NCBI GenBank assembly: GCA_004431415.1
Contig: QPMI01000661.1
Coordinates: 1 to 33,116, forward strand
Source of the DNA: Cyanophora paradoxa
Lineage: Eukaryota > Glaucocystophyceae > Cyanophorales > Cyanophoraceae
Reading direction: 5' to 3'
DNA: 33,116 nt
The notes below the pieces were generated by a model. The model was not told where the DNA came from and did not search any database. It was given only the letters and a program-made list of their open reading frames with translations. Below, one piece after another: positions 8,985-17,312 of the stretch. Made by a program: the position numbers and the translations under genes. Position 1 is the stretch's first letter. Each line of letters opens with the position of its first letter.

Positions 8985-9197
8985 TTGGTCTGTTTGTTAA
9001 TTGATTTAATCGATATTATATTCATGTACTTTCTCGATTAAATTTAATTAAATTTAATTCATTTAATCGGAAATATATCGCTAAACTCGATTAAGATCCA
9101 TAAATGATTCATTTGTTAAATAAACAAATCGATCTCTTATTGAATCCAATCGTAATTATACATGAAACTTATATGTTTTTATCATGTTTTAATGATT
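8985..9197. other. AT-rich non-coding stretch between elements L and R
   Basis: Very AT-rich, with repeated TTTAATTAAATTTAATT-type runs and many ATCGA words. No supported gene and no recognisable continuation of the pPolB N-terminus. This is the likely contact zone between the two viral elements. Confidence 0.5.
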
Positions 9198-9215
9198 CTA
9201 AGGGGGGACCCTTAG
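9198..9215. repeat. Short perfect hairpin
   Basis: CTAAGGG and CCCTTAG form a 7-bp stem around a GGGA loop, 18 bp before the foldback repeat. It could be a transcription-end structure or an element-end feature; only the inverted repeat itself is seen. Confidence 0.45.
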
Positions 9216-9502
9216 GATTTTTGAAATAATTGGGTGTGACAGGTGTGACAGGTGTGACAGGTCCATCCCAAGGAAAGTCCTAGTGAGAAATTGATTTTGA
9301 AAATCCACGGGATAGACCTGTCACACCTGTCACACAAACCATATTCAGTAAGGACCTCATATATTGGTAAAATCTCAGTGTTAGTTGGTGTAGTTGATTC
9401 AAAAAATGCATTTATACTCTGATTCATTGTTATTTCCTGTGAAATTTGAGTCAACTCAACCCACTTAGTCAACCCTTGCATTGAATTCGTAACAAAATCC
9501 AT
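9212..9502 (-). CDS. Possible small protein ending inside the foldback repeat
   Basis: A 96-aa frame starting MDFVTNSMQGLTKW. Its last third is encoded by the foldback repeat (giving TCHTCHTCHT from the 9-bp units), so that part is unlikely to be functional protein. It has CDRCD but no complete zinc motif. The reading frame may be fortuitous. Confidence 0.25.
   Translation of the reverse strand: MDFVTNSMQGLTKWVELTQISQEITMNQSINAFFESTTPTNTEILPIYEVLTEYGLCDRCDRSIPWIFKINFSLGLSLGWTCHTCHTCHTQLFQKS
9234..9349. repeat. Foldback repeat, copy 1
   Basis: Three direct GTGTGACAG units (9234-9260), a 57-bp core (9261-9317), two inverted CTGTCACAC units (9318-9335), then the tail AAACCATATTCAGTAAGG. The arms can pair into a long hairpin. 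A second copy lies at 26090 with the same arms and tail but an inverted core. Confidence 0.9.
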
Positions 9503-9826
9503 ATACTTTTACTACTTTTACGATTAATATGAGTCAACCTTGAGTCCACTTAAATATAAATATTATATAATAGGGGGAATCAAGGGGAGATGCTGAGTGT
9601 TATTGTAAGGAAATCGAATAGTATTCGAAATACTTGACATTGCTTAATGTAGGGTGCATTCATATTTCGGCTACATCATACAGTAGAATTCTATTGTAAC
9701 AAAAGCTACTGTAGAAAGAAAATCATTGTAGAAAGCTATTGTAGGAAAGGATATATTATATCCTTTTTTAACGATTGCCATTGTAATAAAAAAGGTAAAT
9801 TACCCTGTTTATCATTATAGAAACCA
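9503..9826. other. Non-coding AT-rich gap with short repeats
   Basis: No gene supported. It holds several degenerate copies of an ATTGTAGAAAG-like word between about 9690 and 9745, and the palindrome at 9746-9766. Confidence 0.5.
9746..9766. terminator. Perfect palindrome followed by T-run
   Basis: AAAGGATATA and TATATCCTTT flank a single T, followed by further Ts. It lies 60 bp beyond the 3' end of the minus-strand AdoMet decarboxylase gene. A 3'-end or poly(A)-associated role is a guess; the palindrome is certain. Confidence 0.4.
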
Positions 9827-10223
9827 TCAAAACGGGAATCTATCATGTTTATGTCTCTCAGTCTTCTCAAATGTTAAGAAATTCATTGTTTTATCGATCT
9901 CATCTGCAACTGCTTGTGTTTTATGCTGAGCTTCTTTACCACAACTGAATATATCAATTGCTAACATGCCTTCATTGGAATAACAATGAGCTGTGCAATG
10001 GCTTTCATCTAATAGCAGAACCAATGCAAAACCAGGAGGTGATAGTTTGCCATCAAATATCTCACAATGCTTATGAACAATCCTAATACCTTGTCTCAAT
10101 ACTGCTTGTTCAAGGTTCCATAATCCAATTACCTAGGAAGCTAACATGCTCATAACCTGTTGCTATAGCTGATTTAGCCTTGTAATCAAGCATAACATGA
10201 AAGCCTCTGTATTTAGTCTCCAT
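9827..10223 (-). CDS. speD: S-adenosylmethionine decarboxylase (SpeD-like), one frameshift
   Basis: AdoMetDC makes decarboxylated SAM, the aminopropyl donor for spermidine synthesis, using a pyruvoyl group formed by self-cleavage before a Ser. The 90-aa frame at 9827-10099 contains LLLDESHCTAHCYSNEG, where Glu-Ser is the processing site and the following His is conserved, and LAIDIFSCG, with the active-site Cys. The N-terminal part begins at ATG 10223 (METKYRGFHVMLDYKAKSA) and reaches a stop at 10110-10112, with a one-base frame change needed nearby. Total length of ~131 aa matches short bacterial/archaeal-type SpeD, not the long eukaryotic enzyme. No other polyamine gene is in the window. 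Confidence 0.82.
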
Positions 10224-10246
10224 TAAGAATACCTTAGAAAAATTAA

Positions 10247-10519
10247 CTAGTCAAACCTAATGCAAATATCCCTATACTCTACTCTGATTGATGAAGTAGC
10301 TCTTTTCCTGTGTGCTTGACTCTTTCTTTTGTTACAGTCCCTGCAACCTGATCCCTTCACATGATTAAAGGGATAGGTAAGGATCACCTTATTACACTGC
10401 AAACATCTCACAGATACTTTCTCTTGAGCTTTGATGTAATGTGTCTCACTGTAATCGAATTTATCTTTACCATGAACTGTCATAGCAGCATCAATAAACT
10501 TTTTTGTTTTACTATCCAT
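10247..10519 (-). CDS. Zinc-binding treble-clef-type protein (DUF723-like)
   Basis: A 90-aa protein. It starts with FIDAAMTVHGKDKFDYSETH, the HG-x-KYDYS pattern that opens a small domain often found near viral and phage endonucleases. It continues with VRCLQCNKV and later GSGCRDCNK, giving two CxxC knuckles about 28 residues apart. The family commonly accompanies homing-endonuclease or recombination functions; a DNA-binding role is inferred. It lies 23 bp upstream of the AdoMetDC start on the same strand. Confidence 0.65.
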   Translation of the reverse strand: MDSKTKKFIDAAMTVHGKDKFDYSETHYIKAQEKVSVRCLQCNKVILTYPFNHVKGSGCRDCNKRKSQAHRKRATSSIRVEYRDICIRFD

Positions 10520-10541
10520 ACTCTATATATAACCAATATTC

Positions 10542-11374
10542 TTATGGAGCAGTATCCTGTCCAAAAATGGGGAAATATCGATTTGTGCCATAATACTCAG
10601 CATAGGTATTCTGCCTTGCAATAAAATCGGTTCTCTCTGCAAACATCACACACTTGTAGATACCAAACTTGGTGGCTCTCACTAAGAACTGATAGTCTTC
10701 CAAACCGAAATTGACTCCATGATAAGCAATTCCGAAATTATCATATGGGGTGATCACTACTGCAAAGTTGGGAGTTCCACCTTCAACTTGGCATACAGCA
10801 TAAACATCTGGTGGGATATCCACAACAACCTTGTAGTGATCACCAATCTCAACAAGAGAGTCTACTACTGCTGTTTGTTCATTCACAACAATGGGGAATA
10901 TCTTGATTATATAGGGGCATTCATGCTGGGGACATAGGTTCGAATTCTTGTGTTGGGATCAATGGGATTGGGTTGATCATTCACAAATAAAGGCGCTCCA
11001 ACAGCCCCACCAACCCTAAGACCATCACCAATATAAGCTCCCCCCGATTTGCAGTTAATAGCTCCCGACCTAGATTCAAAAGAATAAGTAGACAGAGGAT
11101 CTCCATAGCTATCTGGGTCTCCATAATGAGCAGAAAAGTTTGCATTTGTGACAAGTAGCTTAGTTGTCTTAACTATTCCATTATTTTTATCACATCTGAG
11201 TTCCTGTAATCTCAGCTTGTGGGTGGAACCAAATGTATTCATTGTAGGTTGGACCTCTGTGGATTGGAGACCCTCAACATCATCAAAAGTAGCATGCTGC
11301 AGAACATGGTTTGCTGGTGCAGCTAATGAAAGCTGAGGTGTAATAATTCGTTCAAGTGGGGGTTGCTCAGCCAT
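10542..11374 (-). CDS. Virion-like protein, paralogue A of a tandem pair (one frameshift)
   Basis: Two frames make one gene: 11374-10907 (155 aa, MAEQPPLERIITPQ) and 10886-10542 (114 aa). The second frame can be read back to the end of the first with a single-base shift near 10905 (after PSMNAPI). The combined ~277 aa matches the neighbouring 282-aa protein in order: VEGLQST / VRGLEST, GIVKTTKLLVTNANF / GVVKTTRLLVTNANF, SGGAYIGDGLRVGG / SGGAFIGGGCRVSG, and a shared C-terminal half of β-rich character. It lies downstream of the fibre gene on the same strand, so a role as structural or fibre-associated protein is plausible. Family not recognised. Confidence 0.6.
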
Positions 11375-11397
11375 TTTACATTAAAGGGATATATCTT

Positions 11398-12243
11398 TTA
11401 TGGGGTTGGGTCATCAATTACATCTGGCTCCATGTAAAACCCTGTAACTGAAAGAGTATCAGGAGTTACACCTCTAAGAGCTGATACAGCGGCTATATCT
11501 GTTCTCAAACCGATAAGAGTTATAGTATATAACCCAATATCTGTAACAAACAAGTCAAAGGTGAAATTATTATTATAAACACAGTAGCCATAACCGAAAT
11601 GATTGTATCCCTGAACATTGAAATAGTATTTATGACCTACTTGATTGTTGTTGGCTCTACAAAGGGAAAGCATTGCAGATGGAATCGCAAGACCTCTCAG
11701 TACTCTTTTGGTTCCTTCAATTAATTCCGAGTTTTCAAGAGTAACAGTATATCCAATGTAAAATTGAATTAATGGCTGCTGTGCAACAGGAGTATATAAT
11801 CGAATTCGTTGGGGGTCTTCAACATTCTGTTCAAGAGTATCTGGGACATCATTATACGAAATTGAGGATGAAAGCTGACCTGAAACTCTGCAACCTCCAC
11901 CAATAAAAGCTCCTCCTGATCTCACAGTAACAGCAGCAGAATTCTTATCGAAATCAAGGGCTTTCAGATCAACACTGTAAGCATCTGGACCTCCATTAGT
12001 AGGTTGGAAGAAGTTTGCATTTGTGACAAGAAGTCGAGTTGTTTTCACCACACCTGAATTCTTATCAGCTCTCAGCTCTTTAACTCGAATAATCGAATTT
12101 TTATCAAAGGAGTTACCATTGGAGTTGGGTCTCTCTGTGGATTCTAAACCACGAACCTCATCATTTACTTCATGCTGGCGAAAATGCATTGCAGGGGATC
12201 CAAGGGAATATATAGGCAGTTGAACTCGATTATATTCACCCAT
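11398..12243 (-). CDS. Virion-like protein, paralogue B of a tandem pair
   Basis: An intact 281-aa protein starting MGEYNRVQLPIY. A longer in-frame start at 12282 would add a hydrophobic MQFIFLSFLVKEA that abuts the previous stop and is judged less likely. It has the shared block GVVKTTRLLVTNANF near residue 85 and SGGAFIGGGCRVSG near residue 130, then a β-rich C-terminal half with YYFNVQGYNHFGYGY. That ending resembles C1q/TNF-like trimeric modules in spacing (LFVTDIGLYTITL), but this is only a hint. It forms a same-strand cluster with the fibre gene. Confidence 0.6.
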   Translation of the reverse strand: MGEYNRVQLPIYSLGSPAMHFRQHEVNDEVRGLESTERPNSNGNSFDKNSIIRVKELRADKNSGVVKTTRLLVTNANFFQPTNGGPDAYSVDLKALDFDKNSAAVTVRSGGAFIGGGCRVSGQLSSSISYNDVPDTLEQNVEDPQRIRLYTPVAQQPLIQFYIGYTVTLENSELIEGTKRVLRGLAIPSAMLSLCRANNNQVGHKYYFNVQGYNHFGYGYCVYNNNFTFDLFVTDIGLYTITLIGLRTDIAAVSALRGVTPDTLSVTGFYMEPDVIDDPTP

Positions 12244-12282
12244 TGCTTCTTTTACTAAGAAGGAAAGAAAAATAAACTGCAA

Positions 12283-12588
12283 TCAAGCCAAAGTGATTAA
12301 ATTCGATCCAAGGGATTGGTAAACAGTTGAAAGAACTTGCAGGTTGGATGTCATTGCTTTGATGTTGTTATCACATTCAGTGTATTTAGCAACAGGGTCA
12401 CCATATGCAGATTTGGCAAGGACATTAACCAAGAGGTTTTTATACTCATTTACAACTGGTGAGAGCTTGTTAGTTTGCTGAATCGTTTTTTCAACTGTTT
12501 GTAATGCGTTTACAAGGGTGATTGTGTCAAAAGAAAGCGCAACAGGCTCAGTTGAATAGGTGGTTCCACCAAGAGGATAGGTCGCCAT
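12283..12588 (-). CDS. Small helical protein downstream of the fibre gene
   Basis: A 101-aa protein (MATYPLGGTTYSTEPVALSF) with a long predicted helical middle (TLVNALQTVEKTIQQTNKL) and no Cys-rich or catalytic motif. It lies 3 bp after the stop of the fibre's C-terminal domain and ends where paralogue B begins, so it is probably part of the same virion-fibre gene cluster. Not recognised. A fibre-assembly or capsid-attachment role is only positional inference. Confidence 0.55.
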   Translation of the reverse strand: MATYPLGGTTYSTEPVALSFDTITLVNALQTVEKTIQQTNKLSPVVNEYKNLLVNVLAKSAYGDPVAKYTECDNNIKAMTSNLQVLSTVYQSLGSNLITLA

Positions 12589-12591
12589 TTA

Positions 12592-12822
12592 TTATACTTT
12601 GACATTTTTAATTTGGTCTATTTGATCCTGTTGATCTTTGCATTTTTGGGACAACTCCTTCACAGCTTCAATGAGAACTGGAATTAAACCTGTGTATTCA
12701 AGAGATAGGTAGCCATCGTCTTTTTTAACATTAACTACCTCTGGTATTACCTTTTCTACATCTTGCGCAATTAAACCTAATTTCGTTCCATCTTTTTCGC
12801 TTCCAATTCGTTTAAAACTCAC
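12592..12822 (-). CDS. Fibre C-terminus: Peptidase_S74 intramolecular chaperone domain
   Basis: The stretch carries the S74 signature KLGLIAQDVEKVIPEVV followed by GYLSLEYTGLIPVLIEAVKE and a C-terminal coiled coil (LSQKCKDQQDQIDQIKN). S74 domains trimerise phage tail fibres and then cut themselves off. The start of the domain, SDIRYK with the autocleavage Ser and nearby Lys, is at the end of the preceding frame (about 12890). One extra base near 12877 separates the two, since the same DNA also reads DIKKISGALSAIEKLEGVSF into this frame. The piece is therefore the end of the large fibre gene, not an independent gene. Confidence 0.85.
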   Translation of the reverse strand: MSFKRIGSEKDGTKLGLIAQDVEKVIPEVVNVKKDDGYLSLEYTGLIPVLIEAVKELSQKCKDQQDQIDQIKNVKV

Positions 12823-12827
12823 TCCTT

Positions 12828-15545
12828 CTAATTTTTCGATTGCTGAAAGAGCGCCGGATATCTTTTTAATGTCGGTTTGTATCTTATGTCACTTCCTTGT
12901 GTTAAATAACCTCCAATCCACATCCATCCTCCATGATACATGTAACAAATATCAGTATCTTGTTCATTTCGGAATACAAGGGGAATATCTCCCCCTCCTT
13001 TCAAATATGTAGAAGTTTGGTTACCGAAATGGATACGATTATATCCATCACTGGAATTAAACCAAGTCCCCACAGTTCCTGTTAAGATATTTGGTTTACT
13101 ATAAACGTTATTCCAATGAATATAGCCGGTGTGACCACCATAGCTATGCCCAACCCATATTTTCATGTAACTTATACCCATAATGTGAACTCTTCCAATC
13201 TTTGGTCTAATTCGAATTGTGAGAAATCGATTACCAAGATGTATCGGAACATTATTTAAACCACTGTGGTTACCATCAGGCGATGTGGCGTATGGTTGAT
13301 AACTATTCACTGATGTAATAAAAACTTCATTCCCTTGTCTATTAACTCCCCAAATTTCAAAAACTCGTGAGCTTACCCAAGGTAAATAAGTTAAAAATGC
13401 TGTTCCTGTCAGGTATCCATCGGGTATATCGAAGTCCATCCAAGCGGTAGAAGTTTGGTCATCATATTGATCATTATAGACATATGAACCATAATTATAA
13501 TATGGATCCCATGATGTCCCCCAGTGATAGCTCCAACCCTGAGAACATCTATTAAACTCAATTGCTCCTACTGTTTTATCTGCTGTGTGAAACTTTGGGA
13601 CATCATTACCGTTTATTTGGAGTTTGGTAGTAGCATTAATAGTGGGTGCTGTAATAGTGTTATTCACCCAAAAGTTACCATTACCATATGATTTTAAGAT
13701 TGCTGCATCCGCTGAGTTTCTAAATTCGACAGATACACCATCGCCATTTTCATAGCCTCGAATATATGTAGTTTGACCATTTCCAAACCAAATTCGCTCG
13801 ACTGCATCTACTGATTTTAACCATGCATTTGTTGCCCATGTTGCGGTTTGTGGAAGGTCTGCGGCTGAGTAAAATGATGGTTTACTAAATATATTATCCC
13901 AAGAGATCATCCCAACCTCATTATCTGTTGCCCTCTGTCTACTCCACCCAAAAACACCTGTAAGATGGATTCTACCTTTTCGACCTTGAACATATATTTT
14001 TGTGTAAAACTCACAGTTAATAGAGATGAAAAGTATACTGGATTGTGTTCCATCATGTACTGATGCTTGAATACCTTGATAAACATTTAAACGCCGAAGG
14101 AAATGTTGATTACCATTAGCTGTTTGACCATAGATGTCAAAATATCTACAATTAGACCAACACATGGTTTGAATATAAAACGTTTTCATTCCTGTGGGGA
14201 CATTCCACCTCATCCAACAAGCGCTACAATCTTCATCATTTTGTGGTGTTGTATAACATCCTGTTTGTCCGGTTCTTGGTGTCCATCCTAAGTTCCAATT
14301 ATTTGCGCTTCTATCTGTCGAAACCACATCTAATTGGTCGAAATCGTAACCTTTTGGTATTGTGGTTCCACCAATTTGTAAAGTGGTAGCATTCACAGTT
14401 CCTGTTACAGTTCCACCTGTTAGAGGTAAATAATTCCCAAGAGCTGCTGTTAATTCGGTATCTGTTACAACATCTGTAAGAGCTAATTGTAATTCTGTAT
14501 TTGTTACATAATCTTTGTTTTCTAAATAATCATCTGTAACAACACCAGAGAGGGTCTCATTGTGTAAGTTTTTTGCTGCCATCCTCTGATTGACTTCTAA
14601 GGCTCCTCCTGCTAATGTTTTAATCCAGGACATTTCGCATTTCCCATAGTTATCTGATGGTTGTCCCACAAGTGGGACATAATTGAATTTGGATCGACTG
14701 AATATTATTTTAGGTCTGGAGCCATCAGTTGCACTGACATCTGTTACATTTACTTGCATAATGGCATCCTTATCATCATATGCTGCTGGATCAGATGGGA
14801 GAGGTGGTAATCCTGATGTCAATGTGATGTCCTCATTATAATAACTTGTTAAGAAGATGCCTGGTTTGGTATCAATCACCCCAACACCACCTGCTGAAAT
14901 CATTTGGATTCTTGTTGGTTGTTTGATGTATAATTCACCTTCCATTGTGGTCCCTGCATCAATGCCTTTTCGATTGACATAATAATCATTTAGTTGTAGC
15001 CTTTCAGGTATGGTATTACTCTGGTAGAGACTCACACCATTTGTAAAGTCTGTCAAAATATTGCCTGATGATGCAAAAGTTGGTTGTTCATCTATTTGAC
15101 TCCAAGGGTGTCTGTGGTTGCTATTGGTTATTGTTGAGTAATCATGAGTGTGTGAATCAGGTGGGAAGGTTAATGGAGGATTTGTGATATGCTCCCATAA
15201 ATGAGTATGGGCGAAATCTGTGATCTGATCTTTGGTGTGAGTATGGGCAAAATCTGTGATCTGATCTTTGGTGTGAGTATGGGCGAAATCTGTGATCTGA
15301 TCTTTGGTGTGAGTATGGCAAAATCTGTGATCTGATCTTTGGTGTGAGTATGGGCGAAATCTGTGATCTGATCTTTTGTGTGAGTATGGGCGAAATCTGT
15401 TATTTGGTCTTTTGTGTGAGTATGGGCGAAATCTGTTATTTGGTCTTTTGTGTGAGTATGGGCGAAATCTGTTATTTGGTCTTTTGTGTGAGTATGGGCA
15501 AAATCTGTAATCTGGGCTTTTGTGTGAGTGTGATTTTGAATCCAA
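12828..15545 (-). CDS. Giant fibre/adhesin, C-terminal two-fifths
   Basis: The real fibre frame here runs from about 15317 to the S74 junction; the first ~75 codons of the open frame (15545-15318) are repeat DNA read out of frame. In order: HTHTKDQITDFA repeats, a Pro/His linker, a ~200-aa module (NGVSLYQ to GNYLPLTGGTVTG, ending in the tail-fibre LPL-GG-TG motif), then two successive ~220-aa β-rich modules. The modules share WDNIFSKP / WNNVYSKP and WFGNGQTTYIRG / HFGNQTSTYLKG blocks and look like carbohydrate- or surface-binding units. The frame ends with GSDIRYK, the beginning of the S74 domain. It is the same polypeptide as the pieces at 12592, 15170 and 17272. Confidence 0.8.
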   Translation of the reverse strand: MDSKSHSHKSPDYRFCPYSHKRPNNRFRPYSHKRPNNRFRPYSHKRPNNRFRPYSHKRSDHRFRPYSHQRSDHRFCHTHTKDQITDFAHTHTKDQITDFAHTHTKDQITDFAHTHLWEHITNPPLTFPPDSHTHDYSTITNSNHRHPWSQIDEQPTFASSGNILTDFTNGVSLYQSNTIPERLQLNDYYVNRKGIDAGTTMEGELYIKQPTRIQMISAGGVGVIDTKPGIFLTSYYNEDITLTSGLPPLPSDPAAYDDKDAIMQVNVTDVSATDGSRPKIIFSRSKFNYVPLVGQPSDNYGKCEMSWIKTLAGGALEVNQRMAAKNLHNETLSGVVTDDYLENKDYVTNTELQLALTDVVTDTELTAALGNYLPLTGGTVTGTVNATTLQIGGTTIPKGYDFDQLDVVSTDRSANNWNLGWTPRTGQTGCYTTPQNDEDCSACWMRWNVPTGMKTFYIQTMCWSNCRYFDIYGQTANGNQHFLRRLNVYQGIQASVHDGTQSSILFISINCEFYTKIYVQGRKGRIHLTGVFGWSRQRATDNEVGMISWDNIFSKPSFYSAADLPQTATWATNAWLKSVDAVERIWFGNGQTTYIRGYENGDGVSVEFRNSADAAILKSYGNGNFWVNNTITAPTINATTKLQINGNDVPKFHTADKTVGAIEFNRCSQGWSYHWGTSWDPYYNYGSYVYNDQYDDQTSTAWMDFDIPDGYLTGTAFLTYLPWVSSRVFEIWGVNRQGNEVFITSVNSYQPYATSPDGNHSGLNNVPIHLGNRFLTIRIRPKIGRVHIMGISYMKIWVGHSYGGHTGYIHWNNVYSKPNILTGTVGTWFNSSDGYNRIHFGNQTSTYLKGGGDIPLVFRNEQDTDICYMYHGGWMWIGGYLTQGSDIRYKPTLKRYPALFQQSKN

Positions 15546-17312
15546 CCTTGAACCACATTAGAGGTTGGATGATGTGGTAAATTTGCATTGCTTGTAACTG
15601 TAAGGTAATCTATTACAGTATCAGGTGAGGTTATTTTTAATCCTCTGTAAATATTCAGAGTCTGGGTATGAGTGAATCCATATTTTTGTTGAATGTAATA
15701 CCTCACAGCATTCTTTTCAGAAGTTGTCAAAGCCCTATTGAAAACAATCAACTCGGAAATACCACCATTCACAATATTACCAAATCCGAAATGATTGACA
15801 GTATTATCTGGTAGATAATTTGTTCCTACAAGTGTTTCAATATCTACTCCATTTAACCCGACTGTGTAGCTGCTGGAAGTAATTGTTTGGTCAGTGTAAT
15901 ACCATGTATTTATTAAAGAAGGAACCGTAATAACTGGGCGGGTTTGGGATGCTCCATTAATAGTGAACTGGTTCATTCCAATAGCAGTAGAAGATGTTGC
16001 CCCATAATAACAATATCGTGATGGAAAGGCGCTTCTGTAAAGTCTCAAGTGAACTTGCATAGAAGAGGCAGTTGGATGATATTTTCCCACAAAGAAAAAT
16101 GTAAGCCCATTTGAGAAATCAATAGTTCTTGTAGCAGAGGTATATGCATAAAAAGTGCCTGTTGGGCTTGAAACACTAACTTGGTTGTTGATTTCGGGAT
16201 TGGTGTAATAGGAACTGGCTCCGGAGATAAACAAGTCTGGAACAACTGAATTCGGGACTCTGCTTACTATAGTTGTATACATTGCTGATTGACCTGGTAC
16301 TCCTGATGCCTTCCAAGCAAAAATGCAGTTCGAGATATTTGATGCTGGATCAAAGCTTGGTGGGACATCATACCATTCTTCGTAAACCTGATTCATGGTA
16401 TTGAAATTGCAAGAGCCAATTGTGAGGATTCCATTTACTTTTAGGTTGCTGGTCTCTATATTGCTGCTGTAAATATTACTATTAACTGTGAGGTTTCCTG
16501 TGATTGTCCCACCCACAAGAGGGAGATAATTGGATAGTTCTGCTGCAAGTTCAGCTTCTGTAATAAATTGATCAAGCATAGCAAGGGTTACAAAATTAAC
16601 AAGGATTACTGCAGTAAGGTAATCCTCTGTGACCACTCTCGAAATATTTTCGTTGTGTATGTTTTTTGCAGCCATCCTCTGATTGGCTTCCAGAACCCCA
16701 CCATAATCTGTTTTAATCCATGCAAGCTCTGCCCTCCCATAATTATCATTTGCAGTTCCCACTATGGGAATGTAGGAATATTTATCTCTGCTGAATACTA
16801 TCATTGGTCTTGAGCCATCTAAACTGCTTACATCTGCTACATGAACCTGTATAGCAGAGTTGAAATTTTGGTAGGTTGCTGGGTCTGTTGGGACTCTGAA
16901 TGTATCTGTGGGAATGTCAGCCTCCATGTAGCTTGACACAAAGATATTTGGTATGGTTGCTCCTGGTTCAGGTGGTGGATCATAAGAGCCTGGTAATGTC
17001 CTAATATGAAGTGGTCCTCTCATAGCTGAATTTGCAAGTGTCCCATTCACATGTACATAGTGTTCATTCAAAAAGATTCTTTCAGGGACATTACAAGTCT
17101 GATAAAGAGAAACCCCCAGGGTTGCCAAAGGCTCCACCTTTGCAAATTCTGGTTGGTCATTGATCTCATCCCAAGTATGTTCATGTTTGCTTGGTGGGAA
17201 CTCAGTTGGAATCCCATCAATTTCTCCCCAATCATGTCTGTGATCCTCTGGTGGATATTTCTCTGGTTTCCCTAAGATCTCATCCCAATCATGATTGTGA
17301 TCCTCTGGGGAT
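15170..17312 (-). CDS. Giant fibre/adhesin, middle part with lectin-like domain
   Basis: The frame is open from about 17305, where it reads EDHNHDWDEILGKPEKYPPE, giving the H-x-H-x-W-x-E-I-x-x-KP pattern of phage tail fibres, repeated three times. It then has a ~200-aa module (GVSLYQTCNVPERI to LSNYLPLVGGTITG) that is repeated in the next part of the fibre. A ~220-aa concanavalin/LamG-like domain follows, ending with ISELIVFNRALTTSEKNAV, a typical closing strand-helix of that fold. It then enters the HTHTKDQITDFA repeats and goes out of frame at 15317; the last ~50 codons are not native. A separate start at 17137 (GTG) is unlikely. Confidence 0.78.
15199..15530. repeat. 36-bp tandem repeat encoding HTHTKDQITDFA
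   Basis: Nine units of 36 bp with GAGTATGG landmarks spaced 36 bp apart, except one 35-bp interval (15311 to 15346), where GGG is shortened to GG at 15317-15318. That missing G changes the reading frame of the fibre gene. On the minus strand each unit encodes the 12-residue His-rich repeat HTHTKDQITDFA, a form seen in bacteriophage tail fibres. Confidence 0.9.

Noticed and set aside
9233-9345. CRISPR-like short repeats
   Set aside because: The 9-bp units are directly adjacent with no unique spacers and form inverted arms; this is a foldback repeat, not a CRISPR array.
15344-15580. Repetitive plus-strand protein frame
   Set aside because: It is the reverse strand of the His-rich fibre repeat.
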